Below, piece by piece: positions 30,671 through 38,171 of a DNA stretch of 38,171 nt. The notes under the pieces are model-generated. The model saw only the letters and a list, made by a program, of their open reading frames with translations. It did not search any database and was not told where the DNA came from. Position numbers and translations under genes: made by a program. The first letter of the stretch is position 1, and every line of letters begins with the position of its first letter. Source of the DNA: Nocardioides immobilis (lineage in GTDB: Bacteria; Actinomycetota; Actinomycetes; Propionibacteriales; Nocardioidaceae); the NCBI RefSeq assembly GCF_003515065.1, contig NZ_QXGH01000050.1:1-38171 (forward strand). The letters are read 5' to 3'.

Positions 30671-31837
30671 TCAGGGCTGCGCGACGCGGCTTGACGGCGT
30701 CCGCGACGCCATCAGCGCGGTCCAGGCCGCACCGGCCAGCGCGATCGCGCAGCCGACGCCGAACGCCCACGACAGGTCCTGCTCGCGGGCGACCAGGCCG
30801 AGGGCGATCGGTCCGAAGCCGAGCCCGAGGTCGATGAACGCCGACGCCGTGCCGGCAGCGGCGCCGCGCTCGCCAGGGGACGCGGTCGCGAAGATCGCCG
30901 CGAAGAACGCCGGGGTCGAGAAGCTTACGCCGATCGCCATCACGACGACGCCGACCAGCAGGCCCGTCCCGGACTGCCAGGCCACGAGCACGGCGAGGCC
31001 GGCGGCGATGGCGACGAGGGACGCGGTGGCCAACGGCAGCGAGGGGAACCGGTCCGGCACCCGGGCGAAGGCGACCCGGCAGACCACGATGACCGTCCCG
31101 TAGACGACGAGGGCCAGCGAGGTGTTCTCGAGGCCGACCTCGACCGACCAGAGGGAGGCGAACGCCAGGAACCCGCTGATCGCGGCCAGCGAGGCGAAGA
31201 ACCCGAGCGACGCCGGAATGCCGGGGCGGTGGATCAGCTTGCCGTGACCGTCCCCGGTGATCGACGCGGCCTCGGGCACCCACCGGATGATGACCGCCGC
31301 CGCCACGGCCAGGCCACCGGCCACCCACCAGGCCTCCGTGAACCCCCAGGTCTCCACCACGAGCTCCCCGAGCGGCGGACCGAACGCGATGCCCAGGTAG
31401 AGGCCGAGCGAGTTGTAGCTCAGCGCCTCACCGAGCCGTTCCGGCGGCGCGAGGTCGGCCAGCAGCGCGAAGCCGGCGACGAAGAACGCCGCCTCGGCGA
31501 CGCCCTGCAGGAGCCGGATCGCGACGACACCGGCCAGGGTGTCGACGTACGGCAGCATCAGCATGCCGGCCGCAGCCAGCAGCGCTCCCGTGACGAGCAG
31601 CGGCGTCCGCCCGTGGACGTCGGACAGCCGACCGGCCAGCGGCCGGCAGACCAGGGCGGTGACCCCGAACGCACCGAACGCGAGCCCCGCGCCGGCCTCG
31701 TCCGACCCGACCGGCCCGGTCGCGTACAGCGGCAGGGTGTGGATCGCGATCCCGACCGAGACGAAGTACGCGAGGTCGGCAAGACCCAGCGCGATGAAGG
31801 CCGGTGTGAACAGCGGCGGCGTCAGCTCCTCGGCCAT
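30671..31837 (-). CDS. MFS transporter
   Basis: 388 aa from ATG 31837. The start is chosen at the first Met before TM1 (PPLFTPAFIALGLADLAYFVSVGIAIHTLP); the upstream open frame is out-of-gene. Signature GRLSDVHGRTPLLVTGALLAA between TM2 and TM3, and a repeat-like second half. It resembles sugar-efflux or quinolone-type MFS drug exporters. The substrate is unknown. It is divergent from the GH5 gene. Confidence 0.85.
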   Translation of the reverse strand: MAEELTPPLFTPAFIALGLADLAYFVSVGIAIHTLPLYATGPVGSDEAGAGLAFGAFGVTALVCRPLAGRLSDVHGRTPLLVTGALLAAAGMLMLPYVDTLAGVVAIRLLQGVAEAAFFVAGFALLADLAPPERLGEALSYNSLGLYLGIAFGPPLGELVVETWGFTEAWWVAGGLAVAAAVIIRWVPEAASITGDGHGKLIHRPGIPASLGFFASLAAISGFLAFASLWSVEVGLENTSLALVVYGTVIVVCRVAFARVPDRFPSLPLATASLVAIAAGLAVLVAWQSGTGLLVGVVVMAIGVSFSTPAFFAAIFATASPGERGAAAGTASAFIDLGLGFGPIALGLVAREQDLSWAFGVGCAIALAGAAWTALMASRTPSSRVAQP

Positions 31838-31929
31838 CCGCCGATCGTCCCGCACCGATCCTCCGGTGTCAGGCCGTGGCTGGGATCGAGTAGACGTAAC
31901 CTGACCCCCAGCAGGACGTTTGACCTGCT

Positions 31930-33426
31930 GTGCGCCCGCTGTCCGCTCTCCTCGCCGCCGTCCTGAGCTGCCTGCTCCTCGCAGCCCCCACCCACGCGGC
32001 ACCCGCCACTGCCGCCGATCCGGCTCCGCGGCCCAGCACGGAGGGTCGGTTCCTGGTCGACCCGCAGGGCCGGGTGCTGGTGCTGCACGGCGTCAACATG
32101 GTCTACAAGCGGGCGCCGTACGCCCCGGACGCCATCGGGTTCGGCGCCGACGACGCTCGCTTCCTCGTCCGCCAGGGCTTCACCACCGTCCGCCTCGGGC
32201 TGATCTGGAAGGCCGTCGAGCCCGAGCCCGGAGAGTACGACGACGCCTACCTCGCCCGGATCCGCGAGACCACCACGGTCCTGGCCGACGCCGGCGTCCA
32301 CGTCCTGCTCGACTTCCACCAGGACCTCTTCAACGAGCGGTTCCAGGGTGAGGGCGCCCCGGACTGGGCGGTCCAGGACGACGGCCTTCCTGCGGAGCCG
32401 CAGCTCGGCTTCCCCTACAACTACTTCGGCCAGCTCGCGCTGAACCGCGCGTTCGACCACTTCTGGGCGAACGCGCCCGGGCCGGGAGGCATCGGCCTGC
32501 AGGACCGGTACGCCGCGGCGTGGGCCCACGTGGCGTCGTACTTCCGCGGGACGCCGGGCGTCATGGGCTTCGACCTCTTCAACGAGCCGTGGCCGGGCAC
32601 CGTCTGGCCGACCTGCGTCAATCCCCTGGGCTGCGCCGGGTTCGACGCGAAGCTCGAGGCGTTCAGCCAGCGGTCGATCGACGCGATCCGCGCGGTCGAC
32701 CCGGAGACGCCGATCTTCTACGAGCCGCACGTGATCTTCAACAACGGCGTCCGGACCACGATGGCGCCGGCCGGCGAGGACCTCGGGTTCTCGTTCCACG
32801 ACTACTGCCTGACCGCCGACGTCGGACTGGAGGGAACGCCGGTCCAGGACCTCACCTGCAACGTCTTCGACGACCTGGTCTGGCAGAACACGGAGCGGCA
32901 GCTCGGCCGCACCGGGGACACGCCGCTCCTCACCGAGTTCGGCGCCACCACCGACACGACCGTCCTCCGCGCCATGGTCGACCGCGCCGCTGCGCACCGC
33001 TTCGGCTGGCAGTACTGGGCCTACTGCGGCTGTGACGACCCGACCACCACCGGACCGGGCAACGAGCAGGCGCTCGTCTTCGACCCCGCAGCCTCCCCCA
33101 CCGGGGCCAACATCGACCACGAGAAGCTGGCGGCGCTGGTCACGCCGCACCCGCTCGTCGTCGCCGGCACACCGGCCGGCTGGGCCTTCGACCGCACCAG
33201 CCGCCATTTCACGACCTCGTGGTCGACCGCTCGCGCGGGCACGCTCCCGGGGCGCTTCGGCGCCGGGGCGACCACGCGGATCGCCGTACCCGCGCTCGTC
33301 TACAGCGGCGGCTACCGGGCGACGGCGACCGGCGGCACGATCGTGTCCGCGGCCGGTGCCCGGGTGCTCGTCGTACGGCAGAAGGCAGGCGCGCTCACCG
33401 TGCGGGTGACGGTGCAGCCACGCTGA
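31930..33426 (+). CDS. Secreted GH5 glycosidase, endoglycoceramidase-like
   Basis: 498 aa from GTG 31930 with a Sec signal (LSALLAAVLSCLLLAAPTHAAPA). GH5 barrel: VLHGVNMVYKRAP, FTTVRLGLIWKAVEP, DFHQDLFNERF, catalytic acid Glu in FDLFNEPWPG, nucleophile Glu in LLTEFGATTDT. A C-terminal beta-domain follows (PAGWAFDRTSRHFTTSW), as in endoglycoceramidases. Such enzymes cut glycans from glycosphingolipids; the substrate here is unproven. It is exported. Confidence 0.85.
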   Translation: MRPLSALLAAVLSCLLLAAPTHAAPATAADPAPRPSTEGRFLVDPQGRVLVLHGVNMVYKRAPYAPDAIGFGADDARFLVRQGFTTVRLGLIWKAVEPEPGEYDDAYLARIRETTTVLADAGVHVLLDFHQDLFNERFQGEGAPDWAVQDDGLPAEPQLGFPYNYFGQLALNRAFDHFWANAPGPGGIGLQDRYAAAWAHVASYFRGTPGVMGFDLFNEPWPGTVWPTCVNPLGCAGFDAKLEAFSQRSIDAIRAVDPETPIFYEPHVIFNNGVRTTMAPAGEDLGFSFHDYCLTADVGLEGTPVQDLTCNVFDDLVWQNTERQLGRTGDTPLLTEFGATTDTTVLRAMVDRAAAHRFGWQYWAYCGCDDPTTTGPGNEQALVFDPAASPTGANIDHEKLAALVTPHPLVVAGTPAGWAFDRTSRHFTTSWSTARAGTLPGRFGAGATTRIAVPALVYSGGYRATATGGTIVSAAGARVLVVRQKAGALTVRVTVQPR

Positions 33427-33462
33427 CCCGCGCGACCACCCAGAGTCTCCTGCCTAGCGTTG

Positions 33463-33491
33463 GATCTTGCGTCACGTGGTGACGCAAGATC
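33463..33491. terminator. Perfect 13-bp-stem bidirectional terminator
   Basis: GATCTTGCGTCAC (33463-33475) and GTGACGCAAGATC (33479-33491) are exact reverse complements with a 3-nt loop. It lies between the convergent GH5 and oxidoreductase genes, so it probably ends both transcripts. There is no T-run. Confidence 0.85.
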
Positions 33492-33515
33492 GCACGCTTG
33501 TGCAGGTTCCACGGG

Positions 33516-34949
33516 CTAGAGACGACGCAGAGCGGTCTCCGCGGCGTTGAAGCCGCCCATCCCGTGGACACCGCCGCTGGGCGGAGTGGCGGAGGAGCAC
33601 AGGTAGACGCCGTCGACGCCGAGTGAGTAGGGGTTCAGGGCCGGGCGCGGCCGGAACACGATCTGGCGGGCGTTGTTCGCGCCGGCGCCGATGTCACCGC
33701 CGACGTAGTTGGCGTTGTACCTCTCCAGGTCGGCAGGTCCCCTGACCGCGACGGCCAGCACCTGCTCACGGAAGCCGGGGGCGAAGCGTTCGATCTGGTC
33801 GAGCACCGCATCGGTGGCCCGCTCGGTGGGGCCGTCATACCCGTGCGGGACGTGGGCGTAGGCGTAGATCGGGTTGGCGCCGCCGGCCGAGCGACTGGGG
33901 TCGATGAGGTACTGCTGGCCCAGCAGCACGAACGGCCGTTCCGGCATCCGACCGCGCACGGTCGCCGCCTCGATGCCCACGATCTGCTCGGCGGTGCCCC
34001 CGAGGTGCAGCGTGCCGGCGCGGAGGCAGTCGGGGTTGGTCCACGGGATGTCGCCCTCGATGGCGATGTCGACCTTGAACGCCGCCGGCCCGTAGGAGTA
34101 GCGGGTGAGCGCGCGGCGCACCCGGGAGGGCAGCCGGTCGCCGACGATGTCGAGCGCGCCGGCGGGCGCGGTGTCGAGCATCACCACGTCGGGCGCCGTA
34201 CCGGTCAGGTCGGAGAGCGCGTCGAGGGAGGTGACGCGAGTCCCGGTGACGACCTTGCCGCCGTGCTGGGCGAGCTCGGCGAGCAGCGCCCGGGTGATCG
34301 CCTCGGTGCCGCCCTCGGCCACCGGCCACCCGACGGCGTGCGCAGCGGCGGTGAGCATCATCCCGACCGAGCCGCTGAGCGGCCGGTCGAGGCGGCCGAA
34401 GGCGTGCGCGGCGACGCCCATGAAGAGCGCTCGGGCCGGTTCGTCCTGGAAGCGGCGGACGACCCAGGTGGCGGGCTGCAGCGCCGTCAGCCCGAACCGG
34501 GCCAGGGTGAGCGGGTGCCGGGGCAGGTGGGCCACGGGCTGGAGCGCCTCGCTGATGAGCGCGTCGAAGTTGCGCACCGGCGCGGCGAACAGGCGCCGCC
34601 ATCGGTCGGCGTCCGTGCCGAGCGACGCGTCCGTGATGCTCAGGTCGCGCGCCGCGAGCCCCACCCGGCCGTCGTCCAGGGGATGCGCGAGATCGACGTC
34701 CGGCCAGAGCCAGCGCAAGCCGTGGCGGCCGAGGTCCAGCGACGAGAAGTACGGCGACGCCACGCCCGTCGGGTGGAACGCGGCACAGTCGTCGTGCAGC
34801 ACCCCGGGCAGGGTCAGCTCGCTGGTGCGCGCGCCGCCGCCGGGCTGGTCGTGCGCCTCGACCACGGTGACGTCCAGGCCGGCGTGGGCGAGGCGGATGG
34901 CAGCGGCGAGCCCGTTGGGCCCGCTCCCCACCACGACCGCCGTCGTCAC
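33516..34949 (-). CDS. Phytoene-desaturase-like FAD/NAD(P) oxidoreductase
   Basis: 477 aa from GTG 34949, overlapping the acyl-CoA synthetase stop (GTGA). N-terminal dinucleotide site AVVVGSGPNGLAAAIRLAHAG and GGGART; C-terminal GVYLCSSATPPSGGVHGMGGFNAAETAL is the conserved flavin-facing end of the COG1233 CrtI-like family. No carotenoid genes are near. Coupling to an acyl-activating enzyme suggests desaturation, saturation or isomerisation of a lipid or acyl chain (inference). Confidence 0.85.
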   Translation of the reverse strand: MTTAVVVGSGPNGLAAAIRLAHAGLDVTVVEAHDQPGGGARTSELTLPGVLHDDCAAFHPTGVASPYFSSLDLGRHGLRWLWPDVDLAHPLDDGRVGLAARDLSITDASLGTDADRWRRLFAAPVRNFDALISEALQPVAHLPRHPLTLARFGLTALQPATWVVRRFQDEPARALFMGVAAHAFGRLDRPLSGSVGMMLTAAAHAVGWPVAEGGTEAITRALLAELAQHGGKVVTGTRVTSLDALSDLTGTAPDVVMLDTAPAGALDIVGDRLPSRVRRALTRYSYGPAAFKVDIAIEGDIPWTNPDCLRAGTLHLGGTAEQIVGIEAATVRGRMPERPFVLLGQQYLIDPSRSAGGANPIYAYAHVPHGYDGPTERATDAVLDQIERFAPGFREQVLAVAVRGPADLERYNANYVGGDIGAGANNARQIVFRPRPALNPYSLGVDGVYLCSSATPPSGGVHGMGGFNAAETALRRL

Positions 34950-36577
34950 GTGATCTCGGCCAGCTTCCGCTTGAGCACTTTGCCGGTCGGGTTGCGCGGC
35001 AGCTCGTCGACGAAGACGACGTCGCGGGGCGTCTTGTAGCGGGCGAGGTTCTGGGCGACGTACGCCTTCACCTCGTCGGCGGTGAGCTCCGCTCCCTCGT
35101 TGAGTACGACGAACGCCCGCAGCCGTTGCCCGAAGCGCTCGTCGGGCACGCCGATCGCGGCCGCCTCGCGGACGGCGTCGTGGGCGAAGAGGAGCTCCTC
35201 GATCTCGCCGGGGAAGACGTTCTCGCCGCCGGACACGATCATGTCGTCGTCGCGCCCGTCGATGAACAGGCGGCCGGCCGCGTCGAAGTGGCCGACGTCG
35301 CCGGTCGACATCAGGCCGTCGATCCGGTCCTTGTCGCCGCCGCCGGTGTAGCCCTCGAACTGGAAGTCGTTGCCGACGAAGATCCGGCCGGTCGCACCGG
35401 GCGCGACCTCCCGTCCGTTGTCGTCGAAGATCTTCACCGTCGCGCCCATGACCGGACGGCCCACGCAGCCCGGCTCGACCGCCAGGTCCTCCGGCGTGGC
35501 GATGGTGGCGTAGGCGACCTCGGTGGAGCCGTACATGTTGTGGATGACCGGACCGAACAGCTCGGTCGAGCGGGTCGCGAGCTCGGCACCGAGCTGGGAG
35601 CCGGCCACGAAGATCGCCGTCAGCTGCGACAGGTCGGCCTCGGCAAAGGCGTCGTCGCCGAGCTCGGCCATCTTCTGCAGCATCACCGGCACGGCGACCA
35701 TGCCGGTGGCGCGGTGGACCGAGAGGTCCTGCAGCACCAGTGCCGGGTCGAAGCGGCGGCGCAGGACGAGGGTCGAGCCGAGGAAGCCGTGCAGCAGCGC
35801 CATGGCGAACCCGAGCGTGTGGAACATCGGCGCCGGCAGCCCGAGCACACCCTCGGCGTGGAAGGGCACCCGGGAGAGGAGCGCACCGATCGGCGCGAGC
35901 GAGCGGGGCTCCGCGCGTGGCGCACCCTTCGGCGTACCGGTGGTGCCGCTGGTGAGCAGGATGACCTTCGGGTCGACCCCGGTCCGCGGTGTCGGCGCGG
36001 TGCTGCCGGACGCGACCAGGCCGGCGATGGTGTCGTCGCCCTGGTCGCCGGGCTCCTCGGTCCACGCCCGGAACCGGCCGAGCGGCGTCGCGACCTCGGC
36101 GAGGAAGACGCCGTACTCGTCGTCGTGGACGAGCAGGTCGGTGCCCTCCCGTCCGGCGACATCGCGGATCTGGGGCCCGGCGAAATCGGTGTTGAGCAGC
36201 ACGATCCGGGTGCCGCAGCGCGCCGCGGCGTAGGTGGCGACGAGGAACCAGCGGTGGTTGCGGGCGAGGATCGAGACCCCGTCGCCCGGCTTCAGGCCGA
36301 TCTTGCGCCAGTGGTTCGCGACGGCGTTCGACGCGTCGTCGAGCTCGCCGTACGTCATGGTGCCGACCTCGTCGATCACGGCGACCTGGTCACGGCCGTG
36401 GCGGATCGAGGCGATCGCCGGGATGGCGCCGAGCATGCCGTAGCGCCAGGCCGCGTGGCCCAGCTGCGCGACCTTCCACGGCGGATCGATGCCGAGGGCC
36501 CCGCTCTTGAAGGCGTACGACGCGTAGCGCGCTTCCTGCGAGGCACGGCGGGCGATTTGGATGGGCAGCGTGATCAC
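34946..36577 (-). CDS. Acyl-CoA synthetase (AMP-binding, FadD-like)
   Basis: 543 aa from GTG 36577. ATP motif LLTSGTTGTPKGAPR, YGSTEVAYATI, TGDVGHFD, hinge GRDDDMIVSGGENVFPGEIE, and catalytic Lys in NPTGKVLKRK. This is a complete ANL enzyme that adenylates a fatty or related acid and transfers it to CoA. It resembles actinobacterial FadD2/FadD12-type synthetases. The stop overlaps the phytoene-desaturase-like gene, so the pair is co-translated. Confidence 0.9.
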   Translation of the reverse strand: MITLPIQIARRASQEARYASYAFKSGALGIDPPWKVAQLGHAAWRYGMLGAIPAIASIRHGRDQVAVIDEVGTMTYGELDDASNAVANHWRKIGLKPGDGVSILARNHRWFLVATYAAARCGTRIVLLNTDFAGPQIRDVAGREGTDLLVHDDEYGVFLAEVATPLGRFRAWTEEPGDQGDDTIAGLVASGSTAPTPRTGVDPKVILLTSGTTGTPKGAPRAEPRSLAPIGALLSRVPFHAEGVLGLPAPMFHTLGFAMALLHGFLGSTLVLRRRFDPALVLQDLSVHRATGMVAVPVMLQKMAELGDDAFAEADLSQLTAIFVAGSQLGAELATRSTELFGPVIHNMYGSTEVAYATIATPEDLAVEPGCVGRPVMGATVKIFDDNGREVAPGATGRIFVGNDFQFEGYTGGGDKDRIDGLMSTGDVGHFDAAGRLFIDGRDDDMIVSGGENVFPGEIEELLFAHDAVREAAAIGVPDERFGQRLRAFVVLNEGAELTADEVKAYVAQNLARYKTPRDVVFVDELPRNPTGKVLKRKLAEIT

Positions 36578-36667
36578 GCCGACACGCTAACGCTCTACGG
36601 TCCTGGCATGCGCTCTCTAGGTCGGGGCCCGTACGGCGGATCGTCGGCGGCACTCTGGTGATTCGAC

Positions 36668-36687
36668 CTCGGCGGGACGCCGCCGAG
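36668..36687. other. 8-bp-stem hairpin in the intergenic region before the beta-propeller gene
   Basis: CTCGGCGG (36668-36675) and CCGCCGAG (36680-36687) pair around GACG. It lies in the divergent space between the acyl-CoA synthetase and the secreted protein. The remaining bases of 36578-36743 hold only a GGGAGG ribosome site (near 36734). Confidence 0.4.
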
Positions 36688-36743
36688 CAGCACACTGGAT
36701 ACTCCGAGCGCACCAGTCGCGAGGCTGAGGTTGGGAGGTCGGG

Positions 36744-38048
36744 ATGACGAGACGACGACGCGCGCTGGCGTGGGTGATCGCGCCGGCGCTGGTGGCGCAG
36801 CTCGCGACGGCCCCGACAGCAGCGGCCCGACGCGAACCGATCGCCGGGCCCGTCACCACGCTCTCCACCCAGGGATACGCGCCGGTGACCGTGGTCGACG
36901 GCGAAGGCACGGCGACCGTGGTCTGGGCGGCCCACTACTGGCGCGGCCCGATCAGGGCCGCACGCCGACCCGCAGGTGAGGGCTGGAGCACGCCGGTGAC
37001 CATCGGTCGAGGTACCAACCCGGTCATCGGCATCGACGCAGCCGGCGTCGTCACGGTGCTGTTCAGCACCAACCGGCGTGGTTTCACCACCGGTCTGTCG
37101 GCGGTCCGCCGCGAGCCCGGGCGGCCGTGGGGCAGGCCGAAGCACCTGACGAACGACCGCCCCGCCGAGCGCTACGGGCCCAACGGCGACGAGGGGATCT
37201 TCGGCGCGCATCGCGCCGACCTCGCCGTCAGTCCCGGCGGTGACGTGGTCGCGGTCTGGCAGTGGGGAAGCGACCACCGCCACCGGCCGTACCGGATCGA
37301 AGCGGCACGCCGACCGAACGGCGGCCACTGGAGCGAGCCGCGAGCGCTCACCCGGCGGGACTGGTCGTCCGACCCCGAGATCGGTATCGACCAGACCGGT
37401 CGGGCCACGCTGGTCTACCACCAGGACGGCTCGCTGGTCTCGCGGCGCCTGATCCCGGGTGACGGCTGGTCAGGTCGCATCCGGCTCCGGGGCGATGCCG
37501 CCGTCGTCGACTCCGACCTGGTCGTCACGCCGGACGGTGACACGACCCTGATGCTTCATGTCTATGGCCGGCAGGACGGCGCGCTCGCGGTCATGCAGCG
37601 TCCTCCGGCCGGGCCGTGGACGGGGACCCGTCAGCTGTCCCCCGACGGCGTGGTGAACATCGCGGGCGCGGTCGCCGCCCACGGCAACGGCTCCGTGACG
37701 GTGGCGTGGATACGGACGACCGGCAGGGTGGATGCCGTCACCTGGACCGACGGCACGTGGTCGCCACCGTTCCAGGTCACCGGCGCCGCGCAGAACCGCG
37801 CACCGCAGCTGGCGGGCAGCTCGACCGGGGACCTCGTCGTGTGGTGGCAGAACGAGAGCCTCGGCATCCGGGCGCGGGTCCGCGACGCCGCGGGCAGCTG
37901 GACGTCGCGGTTCGGCATGTGGCCGGATGCCCGCTACTACGGGTCGTCGGCGGCCGCGGTGTATCCCGACGGTGATGTCCTCAGCGTGGTCCATCGCGCT
38001 CATCGCCGGGACGACGACATCCGGGTCCGGCGCGTGCGGGTCGACTAG
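36744..38048 (+). CDS. Secreted beta-propeller-like protein of unknown function
   Basis: 434 aa preceded by GGGAGGTCGGG. Signal peptide: RRRRALAWVIAPALVAQLATAPTAAA. The rest is built of repeated blades with the pattern D-x-x-G-x-x-x-x-x-W and later R-R-P-x-x-x-W (VDGEGTATVVWAAHY, SPGGDVVAVWQWG, TPDGDTTLMLH, HGNGSVTVAWIR), like BNR or sialidase-type propellers. No catalytic set is recognised. The TAG stop (38046-38048) directly abuts an IS end, so the original C-terminus may be altered. Confidence 0.7.
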   Translation: MTRRRRALAWVIAPALVAQLATAPTAAARREPIAGPVTTLSTQGYAPVTVVDGEGTATVVWAAHYWRGPIRAARRPAGEGWSTPVTIGRGTNPVIGIDAAGVVTVLFSTNRRGFTTGLSAVRREPGRPWGRPKHLTNDRPAERYGPNGDEGIFGAHRADLAVSPGGDVVAVWQWGSDHRHRPYRIEAARRPNGGHWSEPRALTRRDWSSDPEIGIDQTGRATLVYHQDGSLVSRRLIPGDGWSGRIRLRGDAAVVDSDLVVTPDGDTTLMLHVYGRQDGALAVMQRPPAGPWTGTRQLSPDGVVNIAGAVAAHGNGSVTVAWIRTTGRVDAVTWTDGTWSPPFQVTGAAQNRAPQLAGSSTGDLVVWWQNESLGIRARVRDAAGSWTSRFGMWPDARYYGSSAAAVYPDGDVLSVVHRAHRRDDDIRVRRVRVD

Positions 38049-38171
38049 GGCGTGTCTCCTATGTTCCGGAGCGTGGGGCTGTTTTGATGCGGTCATGTCT
38101 CGCGAACGGGTGCTTTCTGACGATCAATGGGAGCGGATCTCGCCGCTGATGCCGTCCTCGGACGGGGTGAA
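38049..38171 (+). mobile_element. Left end of an IS5-type insertion sequence (cut by window edge)
   Basis: From about 38047 the sequence reads GGGCGTGTCTCC, resembling an IS5/IS427-group terminal repeat. It is followed after 34 nt by a transposase start. Only the first 120-odd bases are visible, so the far end and target duplication cannot be checked. Confidence 0.6.
38095..38171 (+). CDS. IS5-family transposase, N-terminal part only
   Basis: ATG 38095 opens a frame to the window end: MSRERVLSDDQWERISPLMP then SSDGV. The L-S-D-D-Q-W-x-x-I-x-P-L-M-P pattern is the start of the DUF4096 domain found at the N-terminus of IS5/IS427-type transposases. The DDE catalytic domain lies outside the window. 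The family call is firm, the group less so. Confidence 0.8.
   Translation, partial: MSRERVLSDDQWERISPLMPSSDGV

Noticed and set aside
33516..36065. A single 849-codon protein
   Set aside because: Only the last 477 codons are real. The upstream part is the wrong frame of the acyl-CoA synthetase gene; GTG 34949 gives the natural FAD-binding N-terminus.
1..38171. CRISPR arrays, tRNA or rRNA genes, riboswitches
   Set aside because: No regularly spaced identical repeats of CRISPR length, no tRNA cloverleaf and no conserved rRNA or riboswitch core was found by eye; covariance searches were not possible.

Overview
The window is GC-rich DNA with dense, often 1-14 nt overlapping genes, many GTG starts and several apparently leaderless genes. 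It reads as the chromosome of an actinobacterium, most likely Nocardioides or a close relative. Supporting clues are a DUF6318 lipoprotein pair, egtB-egtD (ergothioneine), an F420-type luciferase-like oxidoreductase, an IdeR/DtxR-like iron box, an ECF42/DGPF pair and KstR-like palindromes. The taxonomic call is inference. No rRNA, tRNA or CRISPR array was seen. Most genes look like ordinary chromosomal accessory metabolism.

Layout. 1-1.1 kb: the 3' tail of a SEC-C motif gene, then a truncated secreted protein and a DUF6318 lipoprotein. 1.1-3.3 kb: two MmcQ/YjbR-type proteins around a DUF2975 membrane protein/XRE regulator pair with a palindromic operator. 3.3-5.7 kb: a nucleoside deaminase with a damaged 5' end, a glutathionyl-hydroquinone reductase-like protein, a PIN-toxin remnant, and a DUF4396 membrane protein behind a CsoR-like palindrome. 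5.8-8.1 kb: egtBD. 8.1-11.5 kb: a left-handed beta-helix acyltransferase, a second PIN remnant, a 20-bp phased repeat array and a SNF2 helicase. 11.6-13.0 kb: bfd-bfr-lysE behind iron boxes. 13.0-19.0 kb: a 3-alpha-hydroxysteroid dehydrogenase-like SDR, a MopE/YfaP secreted protein, a CDP-glycerol glycerophosphotransferase-like enzyme, and a divergent F420 oxidoreductase / OYE-type Fe-S flavoenzyme pair. 19.1-20.9 kb: a DGPF (YciI) protein and its ECF42 sigma factor. 20.9-25.4 kb: PLP decarboxylase, MFS pump and flavin monooxygenase, divergent from arsR. 25.4-28.2 kb: chrA, an alpha/beta hydrolase and a hotdog protein. 28.2-33.4 kb: small membrane protein/PucR, rubredoxin, lipoprotein, MFS and a GH5 glycosidase. 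33.5-36.6 kb: an acyl-CoA synthetase coupled to a phytoene-desaturase-like enzyme. 36.7-38.2 kb: a secreted beta-propeller-like protein whose stop codon abuts the left end of an IS5-type element.

The strongest system-level signal is regulatory. Near-identical KstR-type palindromes (TnnAACnnGTTnnA) overlap the -10 elements of the SDR gene and of the divergent OYE/LLM pair. The distance to the predicted leaderless starts is 10-12 nt in all three cases. With the enzyme families this suggests a small steroid- or sterol-like redox regulon: a 3-alpha-HSD-like dehydrogenase, an F420 oxidoreductase and an Fe-S ene-reductase. Other coherent units are the ars-type cluster, in which the MFS gene seems to start at CTG inside a CTGA overlap, the iron-storage operon, and the ECF42/DGPF pair with a consensus-like promoter.
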